From Litorivicinus sp. (GTDB lineage: Bacteria; Pseudomonadota; Gammaproteobacteria; Pseudomonadales; Litorivicinaceae): a DNA stretch of 64,000 bases. The notes under the pieces were generated by a model, which saw nothing but the letters and a program-made list of their open reading frames with translations, did not search any database and was not told the origin of the DNA. The stretch's first letter is position 1. Each line of letters begins with the position of its first letter. This document shows, piece by piece, positions 36,083-46,094 of this stretch. The translations under genes were made by a program, and so were the position numbers. The stretch lies in NCBI GenBank assembly GCA_028339155.1, contig JAOLBK010000009.1, forward strand, positions 1 through 64,000, in the 5' to 3' direction.

Positions 36083-37597
36083 CTAGTGGGCGTCTAAAAT
36101 ATCGGACACATCTTCTTTGTCATGCACGCCTAATCGATCAACAATAGTTCGACTGGCTTCATTCATTCCAACCAATATTACCTCGGCGCCTTCTCGACGG
36201 AATTTCATAACCACCTTATCAAGCGCAGCGACCGCCGTTAGATCCCAAAAATGGGCATGATTTAGATCGATCGTGACCATTTCATTCACTTCGCGAAAAT
36301 CGAAAGACCGCACAAATGCATCTGAGGACGCAAAAAATACCTGACCCACGACTTCGTAATACTGACTGTTAGTATCGGGCTTGTGAGAGCGCACCAACAT
36401 AAATCGTCCGACTTTATTAGCAAAAAATAATGCCGCCAAAAGGACCCCAATAAGAACGCCAATTGCCAAGTTGTGAGTCAGTACAACCACCACAACAGTG
36501 GCAATCATTACAATAGAACTCGATGGTGGGTGATCCTTAATATTCCGAATTGAATCCCAAGAAAAGGTCCCAATCGAGACCATGATCATTACAGCGACCA
36601 ATGCTGCCATCGGAATCACCGAAATGAGGTCACTCAAAAACACTACCATAATGATCAGAAAGAGACCGGCCACAAATGTCGACAAACGACCGCGACCGCC
36701 TGACTTAACATTAATCACTGATTGCCCGATCATCGCGCAGCCCGCCATTCCACCAAAAAATCCAGCCACTACATTTGAGAAGCCCTGGCCACGGCACTCT
36801 TTATTTTTGTCGCTCTCTGTGTCGGTAAAATCATCGACAATAGTGGCCGTCATCAATGATTCCAGAAGACCGACCACACAAAGTGATAGGGAATACGGAA
36901 AAATAATCTTGAGCGTCTCGAAATCAAGAGGAACTTCTGGCCACAAAAAAATTGGCAAAGTATCTGGCAATTCACCCAAATCACTGACTGTCCTAACATC
37001 CAGATCGGTGATCAGAGAAAGTGCGGTTACAGCAATGATACAGACAAGTGGTGATGGGATATTGCGGCCAATCTTAGGAATAAGAGGAAATCCATAAATA
37101 ATTCCAAGACCTAATGCAGTTAATGCATAAACATGCCAACTTACATTTGTAAGCTCGGGCAATTGAGCCAAGAAAATTAAAATTGCGAGAGCATTTACAA
37201 AGCCCGTTACGACTGATCGAGAAACAAAACGCATCAAACTACCTAAGTGAAGGTAGCCCGCCAAAATCTGGAGAATTCCGGTCAGTACGGTCGCAGCCAA
37301 GAGATACTGTAAGCCATGATCTTTAACCAGACTAACCATCAATAGCGCCATCGCACCAGTGGCTGCCGAAATCATCCCGGGACGACCCCCAGTGACGGCA
37401 ATGACCACAGCAATACTGAAGGAGGCATACAAACCAACCTTCGGATCTACACCCGCGATGATAGAGAAAGCAATTGCTTCTGGAATCAAGGCAAGTGCAA
37501 CAACAAGCCCTGACAATAAATCGCCACGAACATTGCCCAACCAGTCTTTGTGAAGTGTATGCAGCACCTTTCTTCCTTTTAGCTCATTAAGACTCAA
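36083..37597 (-). CDS. SulP family anion transporter with STAS domain
   Basis: This 504-residue protein has the SulP membrane core, opening with the motif [30 protein letters not shown] (read in parts). A C-terminal STAS domain follows at about 400-504. Relatives include bicarbonate (BicA-like) and sulfate transporters. The following Usp and carbonic anhydrase genes suggest bicarbonate uptake, but sulfate cannot be excluded from sequence. The gene is the first of a three-gene minus-strand unit. Confidence 0.9.
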   Translation of the reverse strand: MSLNELKGRKVLHTLHKDWLGNVRGDLLSGLVVALALIPEAIAFSIIAGVDPKVGLYASFSIAVVIAVTGGRPGMISAATGAMALLMVSLVKDHGLQYLLAATVLTGILQILAGYLHLGSLMRFVSRSVVTGFVNALAILIFLAQLPELTNVSWHVYALTALGLGIIYGFPLIPKIGRNIPSPLVCIIAVTALSLITDLDVRTVSDLGELPDTLPIFLWPEVPLDFETLKIIFPYSLSLCVVGLLESLMTATIVDDFTDTESDKNKECRGQGFSNVVAGFFGGMAGCAMIGQSVINVKSGGRGRLSTFVAGLFLIIMVVFLSDLISVIPMAALVAVMIMVSIGTFSWDSIRNIKDHPPSSSIVMIATVVVVVLTHNLAIGVLIGVLLAALFFANKVGRFMLVRSHKPDTNSQYYEVVGQVFFASSDAFVRSFDFREVNEMVTIDLNHAHFWDLTAVAALDKVVMKFRREGAEVILVGMNEASRTIVDRLGVHDKEDVSDILDAH

Positions 37598-37937
37598 GTA
37601 TTCGCGGGCGGGACACTACACGACAGGACTCGTGGCATCAAACGATGCTGCGAACGCGAACTTACTAGGTGATGAGGTCACCATCATCAGCTTCTGTGAA
37701 TTGATCTCAAAGAAGGCACACTTATTAAACAAAGAATTCAGTTTTGAAGAACCAAGACCCAGTAACACCATGGGAACAGTCGATTGTCACAAAAAATCAC
37801 CAAAACATGATCGGATGGAAGACCTCGATCTGTCCACTACATCAGGGCCAGCCCCCAAATAGCGCCTCCTTTTTTCTGCGGTAAATGGATGGTCACTTGC
37901 TCTTCAAAACTAAATAAGTACGCAAAATAGTATTTTA
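37598..37937. other. 340-bp gap
   Basis: This gap lies upstream of the SulP gene and downstream of the sulfurtransferase gene, both on the minus strand. It should contain the SulP promoter. A plus-strand frame (37632-37862, GTG start, 76 codons) is rich in polar residues, has only a poorly spaced CAGGA site and matches nothing recognised. No RNA or repeat was seen. Confidence 0.4.
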
Positions 37938-38783
37938 TCAATCCATCTCGACCGGAAAATCCGCACGAATGGCCCACTCAGACCAAGACCCATCAAAGAG
38001 TTTGGGCGCAGGTAATCCGCAAATTTCAAGCCCAAGAGCTAATACACAAGCAGTAACCCCAGAACCACAAGTAACGACTAGCGGCTGCCTATCGACACCT
38101 GCAGTCTTAAAAATTTCGGTAAGCGTCTCTTTGGGCAACAAACGCCTTGCTTCTGAATCAAGTAGCATTTTGAAAGGAATATTCACACTGCCTGGGATGT
38201 GTCCAGAACGCATGCCAGGACGGGGCTCTGGCTCCACGCCCTGAAACCGCCCAGCAGATCTAGCATCAAGCACCAACACCTGTGATTTAGCGAGATTATC
38301 AGACAATCCATCCGCATCAATCACAGCCACCTCACGCACCTGAGATTGAAATGCGTGACTAGACCGACGTAGTTGCCCCTCGCCAGACTCGGTAGCACCT
38401 GATGCCCTAAGCCACACCGGTAACCCACCATCCAAAACCACCACTCGACCGTGTCCAAAGTATCGAAACATCCACCAAGCTCTAGCGGCTGAGAATAATC
38501 CCACCGAATCGTAAACCACGACCTGATCTTTCTTACCGATGCCTAAATCTTGCATCATGGCATCGAATAATTCTGCGGATGGCAGCATATGCGGAAGGTT
38601 TGAATCTGGATCAGAGATTTTCTCAATATCAAAACGAATCGCGCCAGCTATATGTCGTTCAACAAATTCTAAATCGGGGTTTCGATTAGCTGTCGGCAAG
38701 TGGTAGGAGGCATCCAGAATCCGCAAATCAGAATCCATCAAATGATCCTTTAGCCAGTCAGAAGACACGATGGTTTGTGACAT
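37938..38783 (-). CDS. sseA: 3-mercaptopyruvate sulfurtransferase
   Basis: This 281-residue two-domain rhodanese has an N-terminal inactive domain (WLKDHLMDSDLRILDASYHL) and a C-terminal domain with the catalytic loop CGSGVTAC. The CG(S/T)GVTA loop distinguishes mercaptopyruvate sulfurtransferases from thiosulfate enzymes. It transfers sulfane sulfur from 3-mercaptopyruvate to acceptors such as cyanide or thiols. The length is normal and it appears monocistronic. Confidence 0.9.
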   Translation of the reverse strand: MSQTIVSSDWLKDHLMDSDLRILDASYHLPTANRNPDLEFVERHIAGAIRFDIEKISDPDSNLPHMLPSAELFDAMMQDLGIGKKDQVVVYDSVGLFSAARAWWMFRYFGHGRVVVLDGGLPVWLRASGATESGEGQLRRSSHAFQSQVREVAVIDADGLSDNLAKSQVLVLDARSAGRFQGVEPEPRPGMRSGHIPGSVNIPFKMLLDSEARRLLPKETLTEIFKTAGVDRQPLVVTCGSGVTACVLALGLEICGLPAPKLFDGSWSEWAIRADFPVEMD

Positions 38784-38993
38784 AAAAGAATCCCTTTATT
38801 CAATGTGTGATTAAACATAAAGTGGTTATCATTGGCACCCAAGCATTTCTGCCGGACGACTTAGTCACGAGAAGCATATGATCAAGAGCCCCGGAAATCT
38901 CAGGCATTGTCAAAAGATCTAGTGTGCCAGATTATTGGCCTTGCACTCAGCAAAAAGGCGCGACTTAAAACAGCACACTCAGACCACTAAAAA

Positions 38994-39677
38994 CTACGAC
39001 TCGAGTAATAAACGGGAATGATTTTTTAGCCACGCACGCTGAGTTCGCCAATCCGGTTGATATATCTCAACAAAATGCCAAAACTCCTTAGAATGATTGA
39101 AGTGAACTAGGTGGCCAAGTTCATGAGCCACCACATAGTCCAGAACATCATCAGGGGCATGAATCAGTCGCCAGTTATATGACACGAGCCCACTAGACGA
39201 GCAACTCCCCCACCGGGCTCTGTAAGTCCTTACTTTAATTAATCCTGGGGTAACGCCCATTAAAAAAGAAAAGTCGGATGTCCGTTCAATTAAACGCTCC
39301 AAGGCCTGGGCTCGAAGCCAACTTTCGAGCATGCGTCTTACATACACAGGGCCGTTCTGCTTTTGACAACCAACTTCGATTCGCGAATCAACTACACGGA
39401 CACCCTTAATCAAATTGTTCAACATCAAGGAGTACGTCGATCCGCGGAACAACCAAAGGTCACCATCTTTGTAACTATGGATTAATGCCTCTGGTTGATT
39501 AGCAAGATCACCTAAAGCTTTCTGTATCCATTTCCGCCTTGTTTCGAGTAACTGCCGACAGTCCAAGTCAGTCGCGCTTTTAGGGCACGTTATTTGAACT
39601 TCACCATCAAAAACCTGAATGCCAATCGTTTTTTTTCGATCAGATCGCTTGATTGTCAACCGATACTCTTCAGACAC
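38994..39677 (-). CDS. YgjP-like zinc metallopeptidase (DUF45)
   Basis: This 227-residue protein has the zinc motif VVAHELGHLVHFNHSKEFW near residues 180-198, with HExxH followed by the NHSxxFW helix, typical of the YgjP/WLM-like M48-related family. The segment VRTYRARWGSCSSSGLVSYN is also characteristic. It is cytoplasmic with no signal peptide. The physiological substrate is unknown. It is followed downstream by the sulfurtransferase gene, 210 bp away. Confidence 0.87.
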   Translation of the reverse strand: MSEEYRLTIKRSDRKKTIGIQVFDGEVQITCPKSATDLDCRQLLETRRKWIQKALGDLANQPEALIHSYKDGDLWLFRGSTYSLMLNNLIKGVRVVDSRIEVGCQKQNGPVYVRRMLESWLRAQALERLIERTSDFSFLMGVTPGLIKVRTYRARWGSCSSSGLVSYNWRLIHAPDDVLDYVVAHELGHLVHFNHSKEFWHFVEIYQPDWRTQRAWLKNHSRLLLES

Positions 39678-39723
39678 CGTGCTGGCCCCAAAGGCTTAAG
39701 AAAACTCGCATCACGATGGCCAA

Positions 39724-40194
39724 TCACTCACCAGCGCTTGGCGGTTCAGCCTTCATTAAGGATGCCCCATCGTATGGCATGCTGCCCGGTCCAGCCTCAA
39801 GCCAATCCTGATTAGCCAATTTTCCGAGCCAAGAAAATGCAGATTTCCCAAAAATATGTCGATTTGGAATCAATTGATGACGTTCCGCCAAAAAACCAGT
39901 GCGAATATTAAAAGTCGTCTTATCAATGTCCGCAGCATAAAGATGAGTGCCGCAGTCCCCGCAAAATGCCTGGATTCGAGAATTACCGCTATCACCGACC
40001 TTCACATACTCCTTAGGGTATCCCTTCATCTGAAAATTATCCGCACTGGCAATTACCACTGCTCGGAATGGACCTCCGCCAAATATCTGGCAATCCGAGC
40101 AGTGGCATGCCATAACCTTGTCATCAGTGATTTGAGCTGTGACCGAGATCTCGCCGCAATGACAGCTCCCGTGAATTGTTCTCTTTTCCACCAT
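39724..40194 (-). CDS. GFA family protein (Mss4-like, zinc-binding)
   Basis: This 156-residue protein has the GFA zinc ligands: GSCHCGEISV, then ACHCSDCQIFGGGPF, and AFCGDCGTHLYA. The family is named after glutathione-dependent formaldehyde-activating enzyme, though most members have no proven activity. The length is normal. It lies 46 bp upstream of the YgjP-like gene on the same strand. Confidence 0.87.
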   Translation of the reverse strand: MVEKRTIHGSCHCGEISVTAQITDDKVMACHCSDCQIFGGGPFRAVVIASADNFQMKGYPKEYVKVGDSGNSRIQAFCGDCGTHLYAADIDKTTFNIRTGFLAERHQLIPNRHIFGKSAFSWLGKLANQDWLEAGPGSMPYDGASLMKAEPPSAGE

Positions 40195-40471
40195 TACTAA
40201 AGCTCCTTTCTAATTCTATATTCACAAAGGATAAAGCGTATCAGGAAAGGAATCATCCAAAGCTCATAACGAAAAATACCTCGTTACTATTTAACCAAAG
40301 AAAACGGAGATAGACGCATGAATGATCTCTCGAGTTCTTTCCGACGTCCATTATCAACACTTGCCAGTCAAGTCATGCAGTAATCGACAGAAATCCAATT
40401 TAGTCGCTCAAAAAAATACCTCAAAACGAGATCATTTCGCCTTTCAAGGCTCTGGTGTACACTACCTAGGC

Positions 40472-40547
40472 GCGGGAATAGCTCAGTTGGTAGAGCACAA
40501 GCTTCCCGAGCTTGGGGTCGCGAGTTCGAATCTCGTTTCCCGCTCCA
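40472..40547 (+). tRNA. tRNA-Gly (anticodon CCC)
   Basis: A complete cloverleaf of 76 nt includes an encoded CCA. The acceptor stem GCGGGAA pairs with TTCCCGC, and the D arm is AGCTCAGTTGGTAGAGC. The anticodon stem CAAGC/GCTTG holds the loop TTCCCGA, giving anticodon CCC with G at position 37. The T arm is GCGAGTTCGAATCTCG. Apart from the anticodon arm the body resembles the common tRNA-Gly(GCC). Confidence 0.95.
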
Positions 40548-40615
40548 TTTAGCGATCGACCAGAATAGTCAAATCGTATTACTGGTCGCCACCGCATACC
40601 GGGAGACATCAATTC

Positions 40616-41425
40616 ATGGATCGCAATGACTTCTTCAACGCTCTCTGGGCACGTTATTGCACTGTAGCCGCGCAGCCGAAGGCAATTAACGCTCAATTTA
40701 AAGCGCATGGTGAATCAGTAATTAACGATCATGTAGCGCTGCGCTCATTAGCTGGGACAACATTTGATCTTAATGGAATCGGCACACTCTTGGAGAAAAT
40801 TGGTTATCGACAGTTAGACAGCTATGTATTCCCTGATAAATATCTAGATGCTCGATCCTACTACTGCGTCGACAACCCAAATGCACCAAAGATTTTTGTA
40901 AGCACACTACGTCGTGGCGTGCTGTCAGACTTGGCGGAAACAATCCTAAATGAACTGGCTAATGCCCTTAATAATGCCCCATATCAGCTAAGCACACTGA
41001 CTCAAGGGGTCTGCTGGACACCCCTATCCTATAGCGTATTTCAAGAGCTAGCAGCCGAAAGCGAATACGCTGCTTGGCTTTCAGCGTGGGGCTTACAAGC
41101 CAATCATTTCACAGTCAGTGTTAATCACTTAAAACACTTCAACAGCCTTACCGAAGTAAATGAATGGATTAAATCAGTTGGCTTTCAACTAAATCAGTCG
41201 GGTGGAGAGATCAAAGGTAGCAAAGAGGTACTTTTAGCTCAGAGTGCAACACTTGCGGATCGGGTTGATTATTTATTTGGTTGTGGTCAGACACGGGTTA
41301 TTCCAAGTTGTTTTTACGAATTTGCTGAGCGTTTTTCAAATGCTGATGGACAACTGTTTCAAGGATTCGTGACCGCGAATGCGGACCATATTTTTAGCAG
41401 CACACATCTCAAAAAAACAACATAA
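40616..41425 (+). CDS. DUF1338 / 2-oxoadipate dioxygenase-decarboxylase family protein
   Basis: This 269-residue protein matches the DUF1338 family, related to the HglS-type 2-oxoadipate dioxygenase/decarboxylase of D-lysine breakdown. Candidate metal ligands are a histidine in INDHVALRS, a histidine in ANHFTVSVNHL and a glutamate in CFYEFAERF. GGGAG precedes the ATG. It is shorter than the roughly 460-residue HglS enzymes, so it may be a different subgroup with another keto-acid substrate. Confidence 0.8.
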   Translation: MDRNDFFNALWARYCTVAAQPKAINAQFKAHGESVINDHVALRSLAGTTFDLNGIGTLLEKIGYRQLDSYVFPDKYLDARSYYCVDNPNAPKIFVSTLRRGVLSDLAETILNELANALNNAPYQLSTLTQGVCWTPLSYSVFQELAAESEYAAWLSAWGLQANHFTVSVNHLKHFNSLTEVNEWIKSVGFQLNQSGGEIKGSKEVLLAQSATLADRVDYLFGCGQTRVIPSCFYEFAERFSNADGQLFQGFVTANADHIFSSTHLKKTT

Positions 41426-41507
41426 GGGATTCCAGAATCTTGGGATCGACATTCAGTTCATCCATTTCATCAACAGCAATAAAAAAAACCAGCTATTTCT
41501 TGGACGA

Positions 41508-42185
41508 TTACTCCGAATTTTGAAGCGCAGAAATCGTTTGATCGAGCGAACACACCGCAGCATATTTGTGATGCATATCAAATAAGTTCACAGCATGGCT
41601 CACCGGATTTTGATCAAATACACAATCCTCAACCACTGTAACTGGATAGCCCAACGAAAACCCATCAACAACAGATGCCCGAACACATCCACTAGTGCTT
41701 TCACCAACGATAACCAAACTATCCACCCCCCCTTCTAAGAGCTGCTCCGGCAAATTCGTTTCAAAAAAAACACTCGCCCGAAGCTTCCGGATTAAATTAT
41801 CTGAACTTTGGTAATCCAGCTCATTAAACAGTTCGTAATCGATCAGCTTTGGTAACTTCCGAGGTTTTCTTGTGGCATGACCATGAACTTTGGATTGTTC
41901 CCATGCTTTGGTTGAGAACCAGATCGGAAAATCTCTTTTTCGGAATTCGGCAATCAATGTGTTAATAAATGGAACACTGCGAAAAGCGACCTGACCGCAG
42001 GAGGATGGAAATTTCGCAATCAAATCTTCGACACGTCCATCGCCACCTTCGAAGACAAGGTTATACATGTCGATCACTAGTAGACCCGGGGTATTCCCGA
42101 GGCTTGGGTCAGAATTCTGTTTCCTAGCAATAGTCGAGAACGGATCGCTAATGTATTTATCCCAAACCCTATCTTGAATAATCAC
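41508..42185 (-). CDS. Isochorismatase-family cysteine hydrolase
   Basis: This protein has an Asp in PGLLVIDMYN, a Lys in FSTKAWEQS and the nucleophile Cys in GESTSGCVRASVVD. These form the Asp-Lys-Cys triad of isochorismatase-like hydrolases. The closest style is N-carbamoylsarcosine amidohydrolase, which also opens VWDKYIS-like. The GTG at 42185 (about 225 residues, GGAG upstream) is preferred; a frame extension reaches an ATG at 42242. Probable activity is amide or carbamoyl hydrolysis; the substrate is unknown. Confidence 0.8.
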   Translation of the reverse strand: MIIQDRVWDKYISDPFSTIARKQNSDPSLGNTPGLLVIDMYNLVFEGGDGRVEDLIAKFPSSCGQVAFRSVPFINTLIAEFRKRDFPIWFSTKAWEQSKVHGHATRKPRKLPKLIDYELFNELDYQSSDNLIRKLRASVFFETNLPEQLLEGGVDSLVIVGESTSGCVRASVVDGFSLGYPVTVVEDCVFDQNPVSHAVNLFDMHHKYAAVCSLDQTISALQNSE

Positions 42186-42329
42186 TGCCTTGTAACTCCT
42201 CTCCACAAACCATCTCTCAACCACCCATTCATGATCCTGCATCAGCTAAATGTGACACTATTTTCTAGTCATCAACAATCACGTTCTTGTCTTGGTGTAG
42301 ACAAGTAGTTGTCTAAAACACGCTCAAGG

Positions 42330-42998
42330 CTATTGACGCCAGGCTGGGAGAGACCAATCCCAAGATATCGCCATAATTCGAATGGTTGTGCTGACAAGCA
42401 ATGCCGCCAACAGGCTAAACGTGGGGGGCAAACCCAGAACCGCAAGAAATTGCACGACCGTCGACCCAATCACTGCCACCAAAATATATGGACGATGATC
42501 CGAAAATGCTTTAGGCAATTCATTGCAGAAAACGTCTCGTAAAACACCACCAAGGGTGCTGGAAAAAACACCCATGAGAATCGCGATAATTGGCGAGTAG
42601 CCCTGCTCTATAGCGATCTGAGCTCCGAGCGCACTAAACAATCCTAGACCAACCGCATCGGGTATTTGAATCCACTTCTCGGTTAATTCTGCATGCCTAA
42701 CACTCAACACGAATGAAGCCAACGCGCAAACACCAAGCACTGACCAGATTAGATAATCCTGCTCCACCCAGAAAAAGGGACGTCGATCAAGGAAGAGATC
42801 CCGAAATGTCCCGCCCCCAAAAGCAGCGATCCCTGCGACAAAACAGACGCCAACAATATCCAATCCCTTTCGCATGCCTGCGACAACACCAGATAACGCA
42901 AATGCCAGTACCGCCATTATTTCAATAGACGCTTGAAACGTTGGGAGAAACGTCGCTTGTTCAACCACCGTAATTAAATTCAAGTTTGCACTCCACAC
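42330..42998 (-). CDS. Trimeric intracellular cation (TRIC) channel-like protein
   Basis: This 222-residue membrane protein of the UPF0126/YadS family has two repeats of three helices. Each contains a glycine-rich kinked helix: FGGGTFRDLFLDRRPFFW in the first repeat and TLGGVLRDVFCNELP in the second. Prokaryotic TRIC proteins conduct monovalent cations. The start is GTG (MWSANLNL), with no strong ribosome-binding site. The C-terminal tail is short and polar. Confidence 0.88.
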   Translation of the reverse strand: MWSANLNLITVVEQATFLPTFQASIEIMAVLAFALSGVVAGMRKGLDIVGVCFVAGIAAFGGGTFRDLFLDRRPFFWVEQDYLIWSVLGVCALASFVLSVRHAELTEKWIQIPDAVGLGLFSALGAQIAIEQGYSPIIAILMGVFSSTLGGVLRDVFCNELPKAFSDHRPYILVAVIGSTVVQFLAVLGLPPTFSLLAALLVSTTIRIMAISWDWSLPAWRQ

Positions 42999-43396
42999 AA
43001 TTCAAAATAGCTTACTAGCTAAGATATTGAACGCATGATCTCATGACTCTTAATGCGATATTCATCCGCACTTAAAAAATTATTTTTTTCTATTCAAAAC
43101 AATTGAATTAGTGCACTTGGACCAAAACGATCCGAACACATAGCATGAGGAATATGATGCCAAGCCTGAAGTCAGACGGGGTGGATCAATTATAAACTCA
43201 ACTGCGCACTCTTTTTGACAGCAGCTTCAATTGTTTCAGCCATTGAGGTTTACTCAAACGTCGTCCTGGGCCTCTTCCGAAACCACAAGCTCAATCTGGA
43301 TGAATACAGTCTAAAAATAAACGGCGTTGCGAGTGACTCTCGTCTTATGCTTCATTCAGCCGGGAGGGCTCAGTAGTTTTGAACCACGCTGGAAAT
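42999..43396. other. 398-bp gap
   Basis: The gap lies between two minus-strand genes. It should carry the TRIC-gene promoter next to 42998. Around 43199-43290 the minus strand has two short open stretches that read like protein but contain stops, so a degraded gene is possible. AGCC/GGCT repeats near 43361 could be a weak hairpin. No RNA gene was recognised. Confidence 0.35.
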
Positions 43397-45286
43397 TCAA
43401 TCAATATTCTCGACTAATTCTTGCGTCTCCAACCATTCCTTTTCCAAGGTACTCATGGTTTTTTTGGCATCGACTTGTTGTGACAAACATTTTTTAAGGT
43501 GATCTGACTTACTTTCATCATAAATATCCGGGCTTGCCAATTGACTTTCGATATCAAGAAGTTCCTTTTGTGACCTCTCAATTCTCAATTCCAAAGATTT
43601 AATTGTCTTCTTTAAATTGGCAGACTTCTTACGTTCTTCGGCCGATTTCTGACGCGCTATTTTTTTGTCCACAGGAACTTCAACCACTACACTCTCTGGC
43701 TGAGCCACCTCCCGAGAATAGTTTTTCAGCCATTTCTGGTAGTCCTTTAGGTCACCATCAAACTCATCAACGCCCCCCCCCGCCACTAAATAAAACTCAT
43801 CGATGGTATTGCGCAACAAATGACGATCGTGAGAGATCACTACAAGCGCTCCCTCATAACTTTGGAGTGCCATGGTGAGGGCATGTCGCATTTCTAAATC
43901 AAGGTGGTTGGTCGGCTCATCTAGCAAAAGCAGATTGGGCTTTTGCCAAACAATTAACGCAAGAGCAAGGCGCGCCTTTTCCCCGCCAGAAAAATCTTTA
44001 ATAGCGTCTAGTGCCTTATCATTGTGGAAATCAAAACCACCTAAGAAATTTCTAATTTCCTGATCAGTCGCCTTTGGCGTTAAACGCTGCAAATGTAAAA
44101 ATGGGCTGGCCTGCAGATCCAACACCTCAAGTTGGTGCTGAGCAAAGTAACCAACCTTTATATTGTCACTATAAATTCTTTCGCCCGACAACAGATCAAG
44201 ATCACCGTTCAGACTGCTAATCAGCGTTGACTTGCCTGCCCCATTTGGACCCAACAGCCCGATTCTAGACCCTGGATACAAATCAAAATCCACGCCAGAC
44301 AATATTTTTTTGTCGCCATAACCCATTTCAGATCGACTGATATTAACCAGAGCACCATGCGCTTTTTTGGAAGGCGGATGAAACTTGAAATTAAACGGTG
44401 AATCAATATGGGCCGGTGCAATATCTTCCATGCGCGCCAACTCTTTAATTCGACTCTGCGCCTGCTTCGCCTTCGATGCTTTGTAACGAAAACGAGCAAC
44501 AAAATCCTCTACATCTTTACGACGCCTTTGCTGCTTCTCAAAGCTCGCCTGCTGGAGCGCCATACGTTCAGCTCGTAATCGCTCGAAAGCTGAATAATTT
44601 CCCTTGTAGCTAAAGGATTGCTTATGCTCTATGTGCACGATGGCTTGAACTACGTTATCAATAAAATCGCGATCATGAGAAATAATTAGCAAAGTTCCTG
44701 GATAGGTCTTTAACCACTGCTCAAGCCATAGCGTGGCATCTAAGTCTAAGTGGTTAGTCGGCTCATCGAGCATCAATAGGTCCGAGGGACTCATTAGTGC
44801 CTGAGCAAGATTGAGTCTTATTCTCCAGCCACCAGAAAAACTACTCACCGGAGATCTAGTCTCAGATTGATGAAAACCTAAACCATGTAATAATTGTTCA
44901 GCACGATAATGCGCATCAAAACCATGGATCAGATCCATTTTTTCGTACTCTTCGGCTAAGCGATTGTTGTCCTCCGACTCCAAGGCTTTTGCAATCGCCT
45001 CTTCGACACGGCGTAATTCAGGATCGCCATCAAGCACAAAATCCAACGCGCTCCTTGTCGAACTCGCCAACTCTTGAGCCATATGTGCAATTCGCCAATC
45101 ACTAGGTATAGATAAGCTACCCGCATCCTGCGTTATCTGGCCTAACAACAACTTAAATAGACTCGACTTGCCACTACCATTGGCTCCGATAATGCCTACG
45201 TGCTGACCCGGATGAATGACTAGCGCTGCTTCACTGAGGAGCACCTTAGTGCCGCGGCGGAGCTCAATATCTGTTAATGAAATCAT
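43397..45286 (-). CDS. ABC-F family ATPase (YheS/Uup-like)
   Basis: This 629-residue soluble protein has two ABC modules. Walker A motifs are GANGSGKSS and GPNGAGKST. Signature motifs are SSFSGGWRIRLNLAQAL and FSGGEKARLALAL, each followed by LLMLDEPTNHLD or LLLLDEPTNHLD. The arm linker between the domains and a C-terminal coiled coil (about 540-629) match YheS. Bacterial ABC-F proteins act on ribosomes to relieve stalling. The gene appears monocistronic. Confidence 0.92.
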   Translation of the reverse strand: MISLTDIELRRGTKVLLSEAALVIHPGQHVGIIGANGSGKSSLFKLLLGQITQDAGSLSIPSDWRIAHMAQELASSTRSALDFVLDGDPELRRVEEAIAKALESEDNNRLAEEYEKMDLIHGFDAHYRAEQLLHGLGFHQSETRSPVSSFSGGWRIRLNLAQALMSPSDLLMLDEPTNHLDLDATLWLEQWLKTYPGTLLIISHDRDFIDNVVQAIVHIEHKQSFSYKGNYSAFERLRAERMALQQASFEKQQRRRKDVEDFVARFRYKASKAKQAQSRIKELARMEDIAPAHIDSPFNFKFHPPSKKAHGALVNISRSEMGYGDKKILSGVDFDLYPGSRIGLLGPNGAGKSTLISSLNGDLDLLSGERIYSDNIKVGYFAQHQLEVLDLQASPFLHLQRLTPKATDQEIRNFLGGFDFHNDKALDAIKDFSGGEKARLALALIVWQKPNLLLLDEPTNHLDLEMRHALTMALQSYEGALVVISHDRHLLRNTIDEFYLVAGGGVDEFDGDLKDYQKWLKNYSREVAQPESVVVEVPVDKKIARQKSAEERKKSANLKKTIKSLELRIERSQKELLDIESQLASPDIYDESKSDHLKKCLSQQVDAKKTMSTLEKEWLETQELVENID

Positions 45287-45688
45287 AGTTGAAAATCAAT
45301 CGTGTGATGAATAGGTTGGACAATCAGCGGTTTAGACTGGCGGGTAAATCAATGCTTAGCACAACAAATACTGCACACAACATTGTTAGCAAAATAATAA
45401 CAGAATCTACCTTCGGAAACTCAAGTGGGAGTCTTGTAACATTGAGATCGTGAAAAATACTTGGCTCACCAGCTAGACATGACACCGGCATTCACATTGA
45501 ATGGTAGATGCTAACTAGCAGTTCAATACGTCAAACTTTGTTCTACTAAAACCGAAGGAGGTTTGAAATCACCTCAAATAAAAATTAATAAAACAAAATT
45601 GGCATGTTTACCATGACAAAAATTCATAGATCAATGAGGCATTTTGGTTCACTATTTTTAACCATTACCCTGCCAGAAGAGGAAAAAA
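45287..45688. other. 402-bp gap
   Basis: The gap is divergent between the ABC-F gene and a small membrane-protein gene, and should contain both promoters. A small inverted repeat GAGGT/ACCTC lies near 45558-45575. Nothing else was recognised. Confidence 0.35.
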
Positions 45689-45913
45689 ATGAAGAGACGA
45701 CTGATGGAATTAGTAGATTGGCTAGCAATCGGCTGGGGTGGTTATGTTGTGTTCGCAACGTGGGGACAGTTTTCACTGTATTGGATAAAAGGTGAGGCAC
45801 CGCATTCTCTTGAGACATTCTTTTCTCTATCCGCCTTTTTCATTCCTTTCGTTATTTTACGGTGGCTTCTATTGGGATCACCAAAATTATGGGTTTATCC
45901 ATTAGAAGATTAG
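45689..45913 (+). CDS. Small membrane protein, 74 residues
   Basis: The ATG is preceded by GAGGA about 7 bases upstream, a strong ribosome-binding site. The protein opens MKRRLMELVDWLAIGWGGYV and has two likely membrane segments (about 11-31 and 43-62). These are joined by a polar turn (IKGEAPHSLE), and the protein ends KLWVYPLED. The basic start and acidic end suggest a defined topology. No family was recognised. It stands alone. Confidence 0.55.
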   Translation: MKRRLMELVDWLAIGWGGYVVFATWGQFSLYWIKGEAPHSLETFFSLSAFFIPFVILRWLLLGSPKLWVYPLED

Positions 45914-46094
45914 AAGTAGGCAATAATTACAAAGATCACCAGCAATATTTTCAATAGAAAGAGCACTAAGTGTCGGCAATAGTCACTCTGGGGCTGACGG
46001 AGCTGTTCGGCCGTTGTCTTCTTCGGACTAGTACACTGATTTCCGCAAAGCCCTAAAGACCAATAAGTCTGAATGGCTTAAGTAGAAAGCTTCA

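Noticed and set aside
37632-37862. 76-codon GTG frame upstream of the SulP gene
   Set aside because: Poor ribosome-binding site spacing, low-complexity polar composition and no family resemblance.
40318-40383. 21-codon ATG frame with GGAG upstream, before tRNA-Gly
   Set aside because: Too short, no gene follows that it could regulate, and no recognisable features.
43199-43290. Minus-strand short frames that read like a transposase or basic-protein scrap
   Set aside because: Interrupted by stops in every frame, no inverted repeats or direct repeats found around it, so a mobile element cannot be claimed.
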